A DNA stretch of 33,814 bases from Bacteroidota bacterium. Lineage in GTDB: Bacteria; Bacteroidota; Bacteroidia; B-17B0; Aurantibacillaceae. The position numbers were made by a program, and so were the translations under genes. Shown here piece by piece: positions 16,790 through 25,202 of the stretch; within the stretch, counting starts at the first letter, position 1; every line of letters begins with the position of its first letter. Location: assembly GCA_030681615.1 (NCBI GenBank), contig JAUXSA010000120.1, forward strand, positions 1-33,814. The letters are read 5' to 3'. A model generated the notes under the pieces. That model made no database searches. It was not told the DNA's origin and saw only the letters and a list, made by a program, of their open reading frames with translations.

Positions 16790-17423
16790 TTTCTGTATCA
16801 AATAACTCAACTTCAGTTAAGGGATTAAATAAATAAACAGTCCCACTTTTTAATTCAATACATTTAAATCTTTTCCTTACGCGTTCGCCTTTTTTAAAAA
16901 TGCGTTCGCCATTGTATAAAAATAAAGTGTTAAAAGGTAAGTGTTCTAAAAAAATAGTGCCACTATCCTCATCATGCAACTTCAAAGTACGTAATAATTG
17001 AATATCGCTACAGCTTGATGCCGCAGGGTTTTGAAGATATTTACGTAAGGCTGCAAAAACTTCTAATGGAAAAATATCTGTGCTCAAAAATGGCTGCATT
17101 AATTTCTGGAAATTTTTTTTCCATTCAATACCATGCGGATTAACAGAGTTTTTGTGTTCGTTATAAGTTACTAAATGCGCAACTTCGTGAACCAGTGTTA
17201 TTAAAAAAGCGTACCTGTTTAAATTATGATTGATGGTGATCGTATGATTTAAACCGGAGTGGGGCGACATGTAATCTCCCAATCGTGTTTTACGTTCTTT
17301 AGTTATCTTTAATTTAAAATCCAGGTCAATTATCCATTCGGCAATAATACCCACAGTTTCTTCGGGCAAATATTTTTTTAGTATTGCCGAATTGCGTTGG
17401 TATTGAAGAGCCCTTTGATCCAC
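16767..17423 (-). CDS. SprT-like zinc metalloprotease domain protein
   Basis: A 218-residue protein with the SprT-like zinc site HEVAHL (His79, Glu80, His83) and a third histidine in NPHGIEWK (His97). This arrangement is the one known from SprT/Spartan domains, which cleave DNA-bound proteins in eukaryotes and are poorly understood in bacteria. The C-terminal part (about 150-218) contains the pattern FLYNGERIFKKGERVRKRFKCIEL, without the zinc-ribbon cysteines of classical SprT. The start is GTG at 17423; no ATG fits upstream. It is divergent from nadE, whose candidate promoter overlaps its first codons. Its end overlaps the LacI-type gene by 23 bases tail-to-tail. The fold assignment is fairly firm; the role is unknown. 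Confidence 0.82.
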   Translation of the reverse strand: MDQRALQYQRNSAILKKYLPEETVGIIAEWIIDLDFKLKITKERKTRLGDYMSPHSGLNHTITINHNLNRYAFLITLVHEVAHLVTYNEHKNSVNPHGIEWKKNFQKLMQPFLSTDIFPLEVFAALRKYLQNPAASSCSDIQLLRTLKLHDEDSGTIFLEHLPFNTLFLYNGERIFKKGERVRKRFKCIELKSGTVYLFNPLTEVELFDTETTSQLAL

Positions 17424-17445
17424 GTGGTAAATTTAGTTATCTTTA
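17415..17445 (+). promoter_or_regulatory. Candidate nadE promoter
   Basis: TTG (17415-17417) is followed after 20 bases by TATCTTTA (17438-17445). Predicted transcription would begin about 45 bases before the nadE ATG. A second -7-like box, TAACTTTA (17470-17477), lies closer but has no well-placed TTG. The -33 box falls beside and inside the start of the divergent SprT-like gene. Confidence 0.4.
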
Positions 17446-17496
17446 GTATAAATAATTTACCTAAAGTTGTAACTTTACAAACAAATTTTAGTTAAA

Positions 17497-18273
17497 ATGC
17501 AGGCCAAACCCATAATAGACCATATTGTTAGCTGGTTAAAAAATTACTGTGAAGCCTCGGGCATGGATGGATTTGTGGTGGGTGTATCGGGTGGTATTGA
17601 TAGCGCGGTAACGTCTACTTTATGCGCATTAACCGGAAAAAGAGTAATCGTATTAAACCTGCCTATCCGCCAGTTTAAAACAGAATTTGCCCTTAGCAGC
17701 GAACACATTGCATGGCTAATGTCCAAATACAAAAATGTAGAAACTGCAACTGTAGATCTTAGCAACACACTGGAAAGTCTTGAAAAAACTTTTCCAAACG
17801 ATATACAGGATTTTTTAACAATGGCCAACACACGCGCGCGTTTACGCATGACAACGTTATATGCATTTGCAGGTCATAACCGATTATTAGTTGCAGGAAC
17901 AGGAAATAAAGTAGAGGATTTTGGAATTGGTTTTTTTACCAAGTATGGCGATGGAGGAGTAGATATTAGTCCAATTGCCGACCTATACAAAACAGAAGTT
18001 TATGCCTTGGCGAAAGAGTTAGGTGTTGTAGTTAATATACAACAGGCAAAACCAACCGATGGTTTATTTGATGATGGCAGAAATGATGAAGACCAGATAG
18101 GGGCGAGTTATCCCGAATTGGAATGGGCTATGGAGTACCTTGCAAAAAAAGAAACAACAGAATTAGACGCCCGACAAAAAGAAGTATTGCATATTTATAC
18201 AACAAGGCATAATGCAAACAAACATAAAATAAATGCTATACCTGTTTGCACAATACCACAAAATTTAAAATAA
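17497..18273 (+). CDS. nadE: NH3-dependent NAD+ synthase
   Basis: NadE catalyses the last step of NAD synthesis: ATP-dependent amidation of nicotinic acid adenine dinucleotide. The PP-loop ATPase motif SGGIDS is at residues 31-36. Further family motifs are NTRARLRMTTLYAFA, LVAGTGNKVEDFGIGFFTKYGDGGVDISPIADLYKTEV, and AKPTDGLFDD. At 258 residues there is no N-terminal nitrilase/glutaminase domain, so it should use free ammonia. The ATG at 17497 gives a normal start. It is followed 6 bases later by ybaB in the same direction, likely one transcript. Confidence 0.96.
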   Translation: MQAKPIIDHIVSWLKNYCEASGMDGFVVGVSGGIDSAVTSTLCALTGKRVIVLNLPIRQFKTEFALSSEHIAWLMSKYKNVETATVDLSNTLESLEKTFPNDIQDFLTMANTRARLRMTTLYAFAGHNRLLVAGTGNKVEDFGIGFFTKYGDGGVDISPIADLYKTEVYALAKELGVVVNIQQAKPTDGLFDDGRNDEDQIGASYPELEWAMEYLAKKETTELDARQKEVLHIYTTRHNANKHKINAIPVCTIPQNLK

Positions 18274-18279
18274 AATATC

Positions 18280-18585
18280 ATGTTTGGAAAAATGGGCGAT
18301 ATGCTGGGCAAACTCCAGGAGATGAAGCAAAAAGCTGACGAGATAAAAAGTAAACTCGATGGCATTACATTAAATGTTGAAGGTGCCGGTGGCGATATTA
18401 AAATTGAAATTACCGGTAACCGAAGAATAAAGAATATTAAAATTGCAGCAGCTTTACAACATGGCAGCAAAGAAGAATTGGAAGAACAATTAACAGTTAC
18501 GGTTAATAAAGCTATTGAAGCTGCCGATAAATTAAACGAAGAAGAAATGAAAAAAGCGGCCGGCGGTTTATTGCCCGGCTTATAA
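18280..18585 (+). CDS. ybaB: YbaB/EbfC family nucleoid-associated protein
   Basis: A small (101 residues) DNA-binding protein that forms tweezer-like dimers and bridges or coats DNA. The N-terminal helix MFGKMGDMLGKLQEMKQKADEIKSKL, the central strand segment VEGAGGDIKIEITGNRRIKNIKI and the C-terminal helix plus AGGLLPGL are typical. The gene follows nadE by 6 bases, so they probably share a promoter. In many bacteria ybaB sits beside recR or dnaX; neither is here. Directly after its stop comes the cloverleaf palindromic element. Confidence 0.93.
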   Translation: MFGKMGDMLGKLQEMKQKADEIKSKLDGITLNVEGAGGDIKIEITGNRRIKNIKIAAALQHGSKEELEEQLTVTVNKAIEAADKLNEEEMKKAAGGLLPGL

Positions 18586-18595
18586 ATTATTTTAA

Positions 18596-18717
18596 ACTGT
18601 CAGTTCGAGTGATTTTTCGCTTTGTCTCTTGCGAAAAATTGTATCGAGAACTTGATATCGATAAATGTCTTCTCGATACATCTTTTGCTCTCGCAAAAGC
18701 TTACTCGAAGTGACAGT
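18596..18717. repeat. Cloverleaf-forming palindromic intergenic element (122 bp)
   Basis: The outer arms 18596-18610 and 18703-18717 pair over 15 positions with one mismatch. Inside are three consecutive perfect hairpins: TTTTTCGC / GCGAAAAA (18613-18620, 18631-18638), TGTATCGAGAA / TTCTCGATACA (18640-18650, 18670-18680) and CTTTTGC / GCAAAAG (18682-18688, 18693-18699). Only a few bases stay unpaired at the junction. The sequence style (TTCGAGTG, TATCGAGAA) resembles dispersed palindromic repeats I recall from Bacteroidota genomes. It lies between ybaB and the gamma-carbonic-anhydrase-like gene. It has no reading frame and no tRNA features. Confidence 0.8.
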
Positions 18718-18755
18718 TGCTTAAAGAAAATTAAAAATTTTTAAAATAAACACCT

Positions 18756-19268
18756 ATGGCAACTATTTTACCCGTAAAAGGCATCTCCCCAAAATTAGGA
18801 GAAAATTGTTTTGTAGCCCCCAACGCCACTATTGTTGGTGATGTGGTAATGGGTAACGAATGCAGCGTTTGGTTCAACGCTGTTATTCGTGGTGATGTAA
18901 ATAGTATTCGCATTGGTAACAAGGTAAATATTCAGGACGGAGCAGTGTTGCATTGCACCTATCAAAAAACAAAAGTAAGTTTAGGTAATAATGTTTCTAT
19001 TGGTCATAATGCCATTGTACATGGCTGCACGGTGCATGATAATGTGTTAATTGGTATGGGCGCCATTGTAATGGATAATTGCGAGATAGGAAGTAACACT
19101 ATTATTGCTGCCGGTGCAGTTGTAACGGAAGGAACTATAGTGCCCAGTGGTTGTATATTTGCAGGTGTGCCCGCAAAAAAAGTAAAAGATATTTCGCAGG
19201 AATTGATAAACGGTGAAATTGACAGAATAGCAAATAATTATCTAATGTACAGCAGTTGGTTTAAATAA
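18756..19268 (+). CDS. Gamma-carbonic-anhydrase-like hexapeptide repeat protein
   Basis: A 170-residue left-handed beta-helix protein of the YrdA/PaaY/gamma-CA group. Hexapeptide repeats run from about residue 18 to 140 (FVAPNATIVGDVVMG, VSIGHNAIVHGC, VLIGMGAIVMDNCEIGSNTIIAAGAVV, GVPAKKVKDIS). The three zinc-ligand histidines of the family are present (His66, His84, His89). Members include true carbonic anhydrases, thioesterases and ferripyochelin-binding-like proteins, so the reaction is uncertain. The catalytic glutamates of archaeal Cam are not obvious. The ATG at 18756 fits the family start (ILPVKGISPKLGENCFVAPNA). A strong bidirectional terminator follows. Confidence 0.9.
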   Translation: MATILPVKGISPKLGENCFVAPNATIVGDVVMGNECSVWFNAVIRGDVNSIRIGNKVNIQDGAVLHCTYQKTKVSLGNNVSIGHNAIVHGCTVHDNVLIGMGAIVMDNCEIGSNTIIAAGAVVTEGTIVPSGCIFAGVPAKKVKDISQELINGEIDRIANNYLMYSSWFK

Positions 19269-19283
19269 AAATAAATTTAAAAT

Positions 19284-19319
19284 AAAAGCCCAAAAGAAAA
19301 TTTTCTTTTGGGCTTTTTG
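19284..19319. terminator. Bidirectional intrinsic terminator
   Basis: A perfect 17-bp inverted repeat (19284-19300 and 19301-19317, core AAAAGCCCAAAAGAAAA) has T-rich tails on both strands. It lies between the convergent gamma-CA-like and Ig-repeat adhesin genes and should end both transcripts. It is the only strong terminator among the convergent junctions in the window. Confidence 0.92.
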
Positions 19320-19322
19320 TTT

Positions 19323-22300
19323 TTAGTATTTAATGATCTTTAAATAGTCACCCTTATTTGTTTTTAAGATGTAGACACCATTTGCAAATTCATTGATCGC
19401 GATCGTATTTATTCCTTCACTTAGATCTTGTGAAAGCATTTTTTTGCCGGTCATATCCAGCAGATCTACTTTTATTTTTTCCGAACTTTCAATTGTGAAG
19501 TTTCCTGAATTTGGATTTGGATAAACAAATAGCTTAACAGAATTTGTTTTTTTTGGTTCTAACCCTGTGCAAATAGTTACGTTTTGTGTAAATACAAAAT
19601 TGGCAGAGCAACCCGCTAAATTTGTGCCGGTTACTGTATAATTGGTGGTGCTAAATGGCGCAACAATAATGCTTGATGTTGTTGCAGATGTATTCCATAC
19701 ATAATTGTTTGCACCGCTTGCAGTAAGTATGGCAAATTGTCCAACACAAAGAACAGGCGTATCGCTTGATATATTTACAAGCGGGGCTGCGTTTACAGAT
19801 ACCGTTGATATTGAGGTATTTCCTGATACACAGCCCTGAGCATTAGTTCCTGTTATAGAATAAGAAGTTGTTGCAGTGGGCGAAACAACAGAGCTGCCTC
19901 CTGAATAAGTGTAAGTAGCTGCACCACTTGCTGATATTGTAAACGAATTACCTGAACAAATTGATCCGCTGCTTGATGTAATTGTTGGTGTAACACTTAC
20001 GGTAACAGTTTTTGAAACAGTATTTTGACAGCCATTTAAATCCGTGCCTATAACTGTATAAGTTGTATTTACTGTTGGAGAAACTACAATACTTGTGGCG
20101 GTTGAAGTTGTGCTCCAACTATATGAATTAGCACCATTTACAGTAAATGTTACTGCTTGTCCGTTACAAATAGATAATGCACTATTGGTTACTGAAATTG
20201 TTGGCGAAGGATTAACTGTAACTGTTGAAAGGGCTGTATTACTCGCTACACAACCTTGTGCACTTGTTCCAGTAACAGAGTAGGTAGTATTTATAGTTGG
20301 AGAAACAATTGCGCTACCGCCTGAATAAGTATAAGTGTTTGCGCCACTGGCCACAATTGTAAACGATTTTCCGGAGCAGATCGTTCCGCTTGCTGCGCTA
20401 ATAGTTGGAATAGCATTTACTGTAATTGTTTTTGTGAAAGTTTTTTGACAACCGTTTACGTTTGTACCTGTAACTGTATAGGTTGTATTTACCGTTGGCG
20501 CAACAGAAATTGTATTTGTAGTTGCCGAAGTGTTCCAGGTATAAGTTGTAGCACCCGTTCCTGTTAAAATAACAGAGTTACCAATACACAAAGAACTTGC
20601 ACCGGTAATATTTACATTTGGTAAAGCATTAACAACAATTGATATAGTTTTTGTACTGCTGCAGGAAGCATCTGCACCAAATACTGTGTAGGTTGTATTT
20701 GCTGTTGGCGAAACTACTACGCTGTTGCCAATCATATTTCCGGGTGTCCAGGTGTAATTTGTAGAGCCGGTTGCTGTTAGGGTATTTGAATCGCCGGAAC
20801 AAATTGTATTATTTACAACCGCTGCAGTAATTGTTGGTGTTGTATTTACAGTAACATTTGCAATGGCTGTATTTAAGGATACACAACTATTATTTGAACC
20901 TGTAACGGAATAACTGGTATTAACTGCAGGACTTACTATTGCAGTTCCACTCGAAAAAGTATATGTAGTTGCACCTCCCGGAGTCATTGTAAACGATTGA
21001 CCACTGCAAATTGCACCACTATTAACTGTTATAGTTGGTGTTGAAACGACTGTTACAGTACTCGTTGCAATATTAGAATTATAACAGCCCTGAGCATCAA
21101 TTCCAATTACGGTATAGTTGGTTGTGGCATTAGGACTAACAGTTGCACTTCCTCCCGAAAAGGTATAATTGGTAGCACCGGTTGGCGTAATTACAAATGA
21201 GTTGCCCGAACAAATGGAGCCACTATTAACTGAAATTGTTGGCGCCCCATAAACAGTTGCTCCTAAAACAAAATCATAATTCAGGTGATAGCAATCATTT
21301 GTCGGAAATGAAATGGTTGCAGACTTTCCTCCCGCGGTTGAAGTTGTAAATGTTACTGCAAACGTTCCGCTGCTTGCCGGAGCAATGGAAGAAGGAGGTA
21401 AAGCTGTAACAGAGAATAATGAAGCGTTGGTTCCGGTAATGCTTGGCGTGCCAATGGTTAAAGCAGCTGTTCCGGTATTCTGTATGGTATAGATATGTGT
21501 TTTTGGAACAGAGTTAGTACACATGGGTGAAAAGCTTGTAAGATTTGTTGTGCTGGTGCTTGTAGCGCCATCAGATATATTGTTTCCATTTCCGTTAACA
21601 TTTATAATAGGGAGCTGGCAAGAAAAGCCTGAAATAACAGCGCCCGGAGAAATAAAATTAGAAGAGGATCCATTCAATGCCATGTTAATAATGTTGCCAT
21701 TATTTCCTCCAACTAAATTTGTTAAAGACGTAATTGAAGTGTTGTTTGCGGAGGCCAACCCCTGATTAAATTGATAATAACGCAGGAGTCCGGATTGCGG
21801 TAATGTTAGTTCGCAATTCATACGTGATTGTAAAACACAATTTGGTATCACGTAATTCCAAAGCCTCACTTCATCAATATCGCCATTAAAATATCTAACA
21901 TTGGTTTGAATACTGCCTGTGCACAGGTTAGCATTTGTATTTCTTGCATTGCTGCTTACCCCAGGATCTTGATAAGCCTCGAGTACACCATTAATATATA
22001 GCCACATTACACCATTTGGATTGGATGTAAACATGGCCGCCACATGTACCCAATTACCAGTATTTACAGCTGTTGTGGAGGTAATTGTCACATCGGGGTT
22101 CCCGGTACCAAAAGCTATTTTATTCCCAAGTAAGGATACACCATAATCATTTTGGGCTCCTCCTACTTCAGAATCAACAATACCATTACCCTGATACCAC
22201 TGAGTACCGGTTTGACCTGTTTGTGTTGTTCTCATCCAGAACTCAATTGTAAACGCTCCCATTGTTGAACCAGGAAATCTTACCTGGTCATCAACACCAT

Positions 22301-22388
22301 CAAAATTCATAGCAGCTCCCGGCTGACTTTTTAGGTTTAATGCAAATGCCGCTATAAATGTTATGGCAATAAATACTACTTTTTTCAT
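19323..22388 (-). CDS. LamG / Ig-like repeat T9SS surface protein (adhesin-like)
   Basis: A 1021-residue secreted protein. A signal peptide (KKVVFIAITFIAAFALNLKSQ) is followed by a LamG/concanavalin-like domain (about 25-185, MNFDGVDDQVRFPG, FTIEFWMRT, NWVHVAAMF, LYINGVLEAY, GDIDEVRLWN). A choice-of-anchor-D-like domain comes next (about 285-378, YTIQNTGTAALTIG). Eight tandem Ig-like repeats of about 70-75 residues start near 382; each has CSGxS or CIGNS early, then YTYSGGSA or YTWNTSATT, then VSPTxNTTYxVxG. The end is a T9SS type A sorting domain (FVYPNPNSGNF... NGVYILK). The role is probably adhesion or glycan binding at the surface; the ligand is unknown. The gene begins with ATG 186 bases downstream of the hybrid regulator on the same strand. 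Confidence 0.9.
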   Translation of the reverse strand: MKKVVFIAITFIAAFALNLKSQPGAAMNFDGVDDQVRFPGSTMGAFTIEFWMRTTQTGQTGTQWYQGNGIVDSEVGGAQNDYGVSLLGNKIAFGTGNPDVTITSTTAVNTGNWVHVAAMFTSNPNGVMWLYINGVLEAYQDPGVSSNARNTNANLCTGSIQTNVRYFNGDIDEVRLWNYVIPNCVLQSRMNCELTLPQSGLLRYYQFNQGLASANNTSITSLTNLVGGNNGNIINMALNGSSSNFISPGAVISGFSCQLPIINVNGNGNNISDGATSTSTTNLTSFSPMCTNSVPKTHIYTIQNTGTAALTIGTPSITGTNASLFSVTALPPSSIAPASSGTFAVTFTTSTAGGKSATISFPTNDCYHLNYDFVLGATVYGAPTISVNSGSICSGNSFVITPTGATNYTFSGGSATVSPNATTNYTVIGIDAQGCYNSNIATSTVTVVSTPTITVNSGAICSGQSFTMTPGGATTYTFSSGTAIVSPAVNTSYSVTGSNNSCVSLNTAIANVTVNTTPTITAAVVNNTICSGDSNTLTATGSTNYTWTPGNMIGNSVVVSPTANTTYTVFGADASCSSTKTISIVVNALPNVNITGASSLCIGNSVILTGTGATTYTWNTSATTNTISVAPTVNTTYTVTGTNVNGCQKTFTKTITVNAIPTISAASGTICSGKSFTIVASGANTYTYSGGSAIVSPTINTTYSVTGTSAQGCVASNTALSTVTVNPSPTISVTNSALSICNGQAVTFTVNGANSYSWSTTSTATSIVVSPTVNTTYTVIGTDLNGCQNTVSKTVTVSVTPTITSSSGSICSGNSFTISASGAATYTYSGGSSVVSPTATTSYSITGTNAQGCVSGNTSISTVSVNAAPLVNISSDTPVLCVGQFAILTASGANNYVWNTSATTSSIIVAPFSTTNYTVTGTNLAGCSANFVFTQNVTICTGLEPKKTNSVKLFVYPNPNSGNFTIESSEKIKVDLLDMTGKKMLSQDLSEGINTIAINEFANGVYILKTNKGDYLKIIKY

Positions 22389-22475
22389 AAGCTTAATTTT
22401 TTAATCTGTTTATTCTACAAAAGTGTAACAGAAATAAAAAAAAGCCGTTTACCATTGGTGCAATTATGTGTACTG

Positions 22476-22568
22476 ATGTTGCATCACTCTTATTACTTTG
22501 ATTTTCAGCAAATTAAAGCAATAACAAAAGAAGTTTTAAATGTTGCGGTTTTTAGAAAAAATGTTGCG
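22476..22568. promoter_or_regulatory. Phased ATGTTGC repeats upstream of the adhesin gene
   Basis: ATGTTGC occurs three times in the same orientation, at 22476, 22540 and 22561. The last two are part of the identical 10-mer AAATGTTGCG and start 21 bases apart, two helical turns; the first is 64 bases away, about six turns. The first also lies inside the interrupted palindrome TGATG-TTG-CATCA (22474-22486). They sit between the regulator stop (22575) and the adhesin ATG (22388). They could be binding sites for the regulator's AraC domain. The rest of this 186-base gap shows no terminator or clear promoter. Confidence 0.45.
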
Positions 22569-22574
22569 TGAAAA

Positions 22575-25199
22575 TTATTTTATCAGGTCGCTGGGTGCTT
22601 TTCCAAAGTGTTCGGTAAAGCTTTTAGAGAAATAAGACTGGCTGTTAAAGCCACATTGATATGCAATTTCGGTAACGTTACCCGAATTGGAAAGTAAAAG
22701 ATCTTTTGCTTTTTCGAGACGGATAATTCTTATAAAATGAGTGGTAGATAAACCTGTGATGGAAGAAATTTTGCGGTGCAACTGACTTCTGCTTATACAC
22801 ATTACATCCGCGAGTTCATTTACCGAAAAATCACTTTCAAGAATATGTTTATCTACCGCATCAACAATTTTTTTAAGGTATTCATCTTTTCCGGCAACAC
22901 GTTCTTTAAATAATTTTTCTTCTTTTTGTAGTGTTGTTGAATATTTAAGGCGATTGTTATTTAAGGTTTGCTGTGTGTTCTTAATTAACAGAACTAATTC
23001 CTCAGGATTAAAAGGTTTATTTAAATAAGCATCGGCACCCGAACTCATACCTTCTATTCTGCTTTGAGATGAAGTTTTAGCACTAAGCATAATTATAGGA
23101 ATGTGACTGGTTAGTTCTGACGCTTTTAAACTTTTTGTCATGCTTGTTCCATCTTCAACAGGCATCATCACATCTGTAATAATAATAGTTGGCAATAATT
23201 CGGTAGCTGTTTTAAAACCTTCATGGCCGTTAAAAGCTCGCATGGTTTTTATGTTTTCCTTATCTAAAATGCTTTTAATAAAATCGTAAATACCATTATC
23301 ATCTTCAACAATTAAAACAAAATCATTTTCTGTGATTTCATTTTCATTGAAGTTTGTTTGACTTTTAGCCGTTAATGCAACAGGTATATTAATAATAAAG
23401 GTTGTGCCTTTACCTGGCTCGCTTTCTACTTCAATTTTGCCAGCGAGGGCATTCATTAATTCTTTTACGATAGATAGGCCAATGCCAAAACCGGGTTTAT
23501 TTTTTTGAGACTCTGCCCTGTAAAAACGTTCAAATAAATTTTCTTTTTCCTTTTCACTTAAACCAATTCCTGTATCTTTTACTTTTACGCAAAGATTATT
23601 ATCCTGTAATAACATTTCCACTTCTACAGAACCTGATGGCTTATTATATTTAATGGCGTTTGAAATTAAATTATTGATTACTTTTTCATAAGCGTTTGCA
23701 GGAAAAGAAATAACTGCGGCTTCAATATTAGAGTTAAATTTTAATTGAATATTGTTTTTTGAAGCCTCTGTATTAAAATTAGCAATAAGGTCTTTTGTAA
23801 AAAGTATAATGTCGCCGATCTCCATTTTTACTCCAAAATCGTCGCGCTCTAATTTAGAGGCAAGTAACAATTCGTCAACCAAGGCTACAAGTTTATTTGA
23901 GTTTTGGCTGATCAATTCAAACTGATCTTTATTGTTTTCGTTTTGGAGATCTTTTTTGAGAACTGTTAAAGGTCCATGTATCAAGGTAAGAGGCGTTCTT
24001 ATCTCATGTACGATATTATGAAAGATCTTTGATTTGGCTTTTTCTAAATTTTCTTTTGCGCGTTTTTTAAGCCAGAAATAAATGGCAATGAATAAGAGTG
24101 ATAATGCTGTAATAATTGCAAGAAAAACGATCAGATTGTTTTTGTTCTTTTCTTTTTCTATAAAAAGCTCTTGTTGTTTTATGGTAAGATCTCTTTTTTC
24201 AATTTGATATTTTGATTCAAGATCGTGAACCAATCTTTCTCTTTCTTCGCTATAAATAGAATCTCGTAAAGCATTCTGTAAATTTTTAAACTCCAAGGCT
24301 TTTTTAAATTCATTTTTTTGTTCATATAATGAGCTTAATGTTCCATAAACATTTATTCTTTCTCCGTTTCTCGAAAGTTGATGCGTTAAAGCAAGTGCTT
24401 TTAATAAATTTGTTTCAGCTTTATCATATTGTTTTTTCTCGATATAAACATCACTAATATTTATGATCGCTGCTAAACGAAAAGGCTCATGTTCGGGTTT
24501 TGTGATCAATGAAATGTTTTTCGCATAATAATATTCTGCCGAATCAAGGTTCTTGAATTTAGATTCTAATAAATAAGCACTTCCCAGAGAGTTATAAAGG
24601 TTAGCAAGGATCTCAATATTATCAAAGCTTTTTAATTTTATTTCCGAATCTAGTAAAATGGAAATTGCTTCTTTAAAATTGCCCATACGTTGCATTACTG
24701 CTGCAATATTGCCATTAATAACGGCGTAATATAAAAGGTCTTTGTCTTTTAATTTAAGTTCCGCAGCCATTTTCATATAAGAAATAGCTTTTTCAAAATC
24801 ACCTAATTGATAAAGTACACTGCCAAACCCATTATAATAACTTGCCATTTGCCGCCGGTTATTTAATTTTTCGGAAAGCGGAATGGCTTTTAAGTAATAA
24901 TGCGCCGAGCTATCAAACTGTGAGAGATAAGAAAAACTTTCGGCTATTGTGCCGATAGATTCCGCAACTACTTTTTGATCATTTTTTGAGTAGGCAATTT
25001 GCAATGCCTGGCGACTCAATAAAAGTGAGGTATCAGGCTTAACCAGTTTAAAAAAAGTTGCCGCACGATTAAATGCAATTGCTTTTTCAATACCTGCCGA
25101 ATTTTGGATCTTTAAAAATAGAGAATCATTTTTTTGTTTTTGTGAAAAAACAAATAGGCTAAAACAAATGAGAATAATTATGAAAACATTTTTTTTCAA
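22575..25199 (-). CDS. Hybrid sensor histidine kinase / response regulator with AraC-type output (TPR sensor)
   Basis: An 874-residue one-protein two-component system. Order: signal peptide (MKKNVFIIILICFSLFVFSQ); periplasmic TPR-rich sensor (about 25-330); one transmembrane helix (356-377); HisKA with phospho-acceptor His398 in HNIVHEIRTPL; HATPase with N box NLISNAIKYN, DTGIGL and GFGIGLSIVKEL; receiver domain with Asp676 in TDVMMP; and an AraC-type helix-turn-helix at about 775-874 (ISRSQLHRKISSITG, IAYQCGFNSQSYFSKSFTEHFG). It resembles the Bacteroidota hybrid systems but has TPRs instead of the common propeller sensor. The start is TTG at 25199, three bases after the paaG-like stop, since no in-frame ATG precedes the signal peptide. 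The target is inferred to be the adhesin gene downstream or itself. Confidence 0.92.
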   Translation of the reverse strand: MKKNVFIIILICFSLFVFSQKQKNDSLFLKIQNSAGIEKAIAFNRAATFFKLVKPDTSLLLSRQALQIAYSKNDQKVVAESIGTIAESFSYLSQFDSSAHYYLKAIPLSEKLNNRRQMASYYNGFGSVLYQLGDFEKAISYMKMAAELKLKDKDLLYYAVINGNIAAVMQRMGNFKEAISILLDSEIKLKSFDNIEILANLYNSLGSAYLLESKFKNLDSAEYYYAKNISLITKPEHEPFRLAAIINISDVYIEKKQYDKAETNLLKALALTHQLSRNGERINVYGTLSSLYEQKNEFKKALEFKNLQNALRDSIYSEERERLVHDLESKYQIEKRDLTIKQQELFIEKEKNKNNLIVFLAIITALSLLFIAIYFWLKKRAKENLEKAKSKIFHNIVHEIRTPLTLIHGPLTVLKKDLQNENNKDQFELISQNSNKLVALVDELLLASKLERDDFGVKMEIGDIILFTKDLIANFNTEASKNNIQLKFNSNIEAAVISFPANAYEKVINNLISNAIKYNKPSGSVEVEMLLQDNNLCVKVKDTGIGLSEKEKENLFERFYRAESQKNKPGFGIGLSIVKELMNALAGKIEVESEPGKGTTFIINIPVALTAKSQTNFNENEITENDFVLIVEDDNGIYDFIKSILDKENIKTMRAFNGHEGFKTATELLPTIIITDVMMPVEDGTSMTKSLKASELTSHIPIIMLSAKTSSQSRIEGMSSGADAYLNKPFNPEELVLLIKNTQQTLNNNRLKYSTTLQKEEKLFKERVAGKDEYLKKIVDAVDKHILESDFSVNELADVMCISRSQLHRKISSITGLSTTHFIRIIRLEKAKDLLLSNSGNVTEIAYQCGFNSQSYFSKSFTEHFGKAPSDLIK

Positions 25200-25202
25200 A
25201 GG

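Noticed and set aside
17420-17427. CCACGTGG palindrome as an operator between sprT-like gene and nadE
   Set aside because: Only 8 bp, and it includes the start codon of the SprT-like gene; chance is likely.
18596-18717. tRNA or tRNA-like gene suggested by the cloverleaf
   Set aside because: Stem lengths are wrong, there is no T-loop sequence, no recognisable anticodon arm and no CCA-proximal 7-bp acceptor; the palindromic DNA symmetry fits a repeat element.
19323-21245. CRISPR-like or satellite DNA repeats
   Set aside because: The periodicity of about 215-225 bases is that of protein Ig-like repeats in an intact frame, with diverged DNA.
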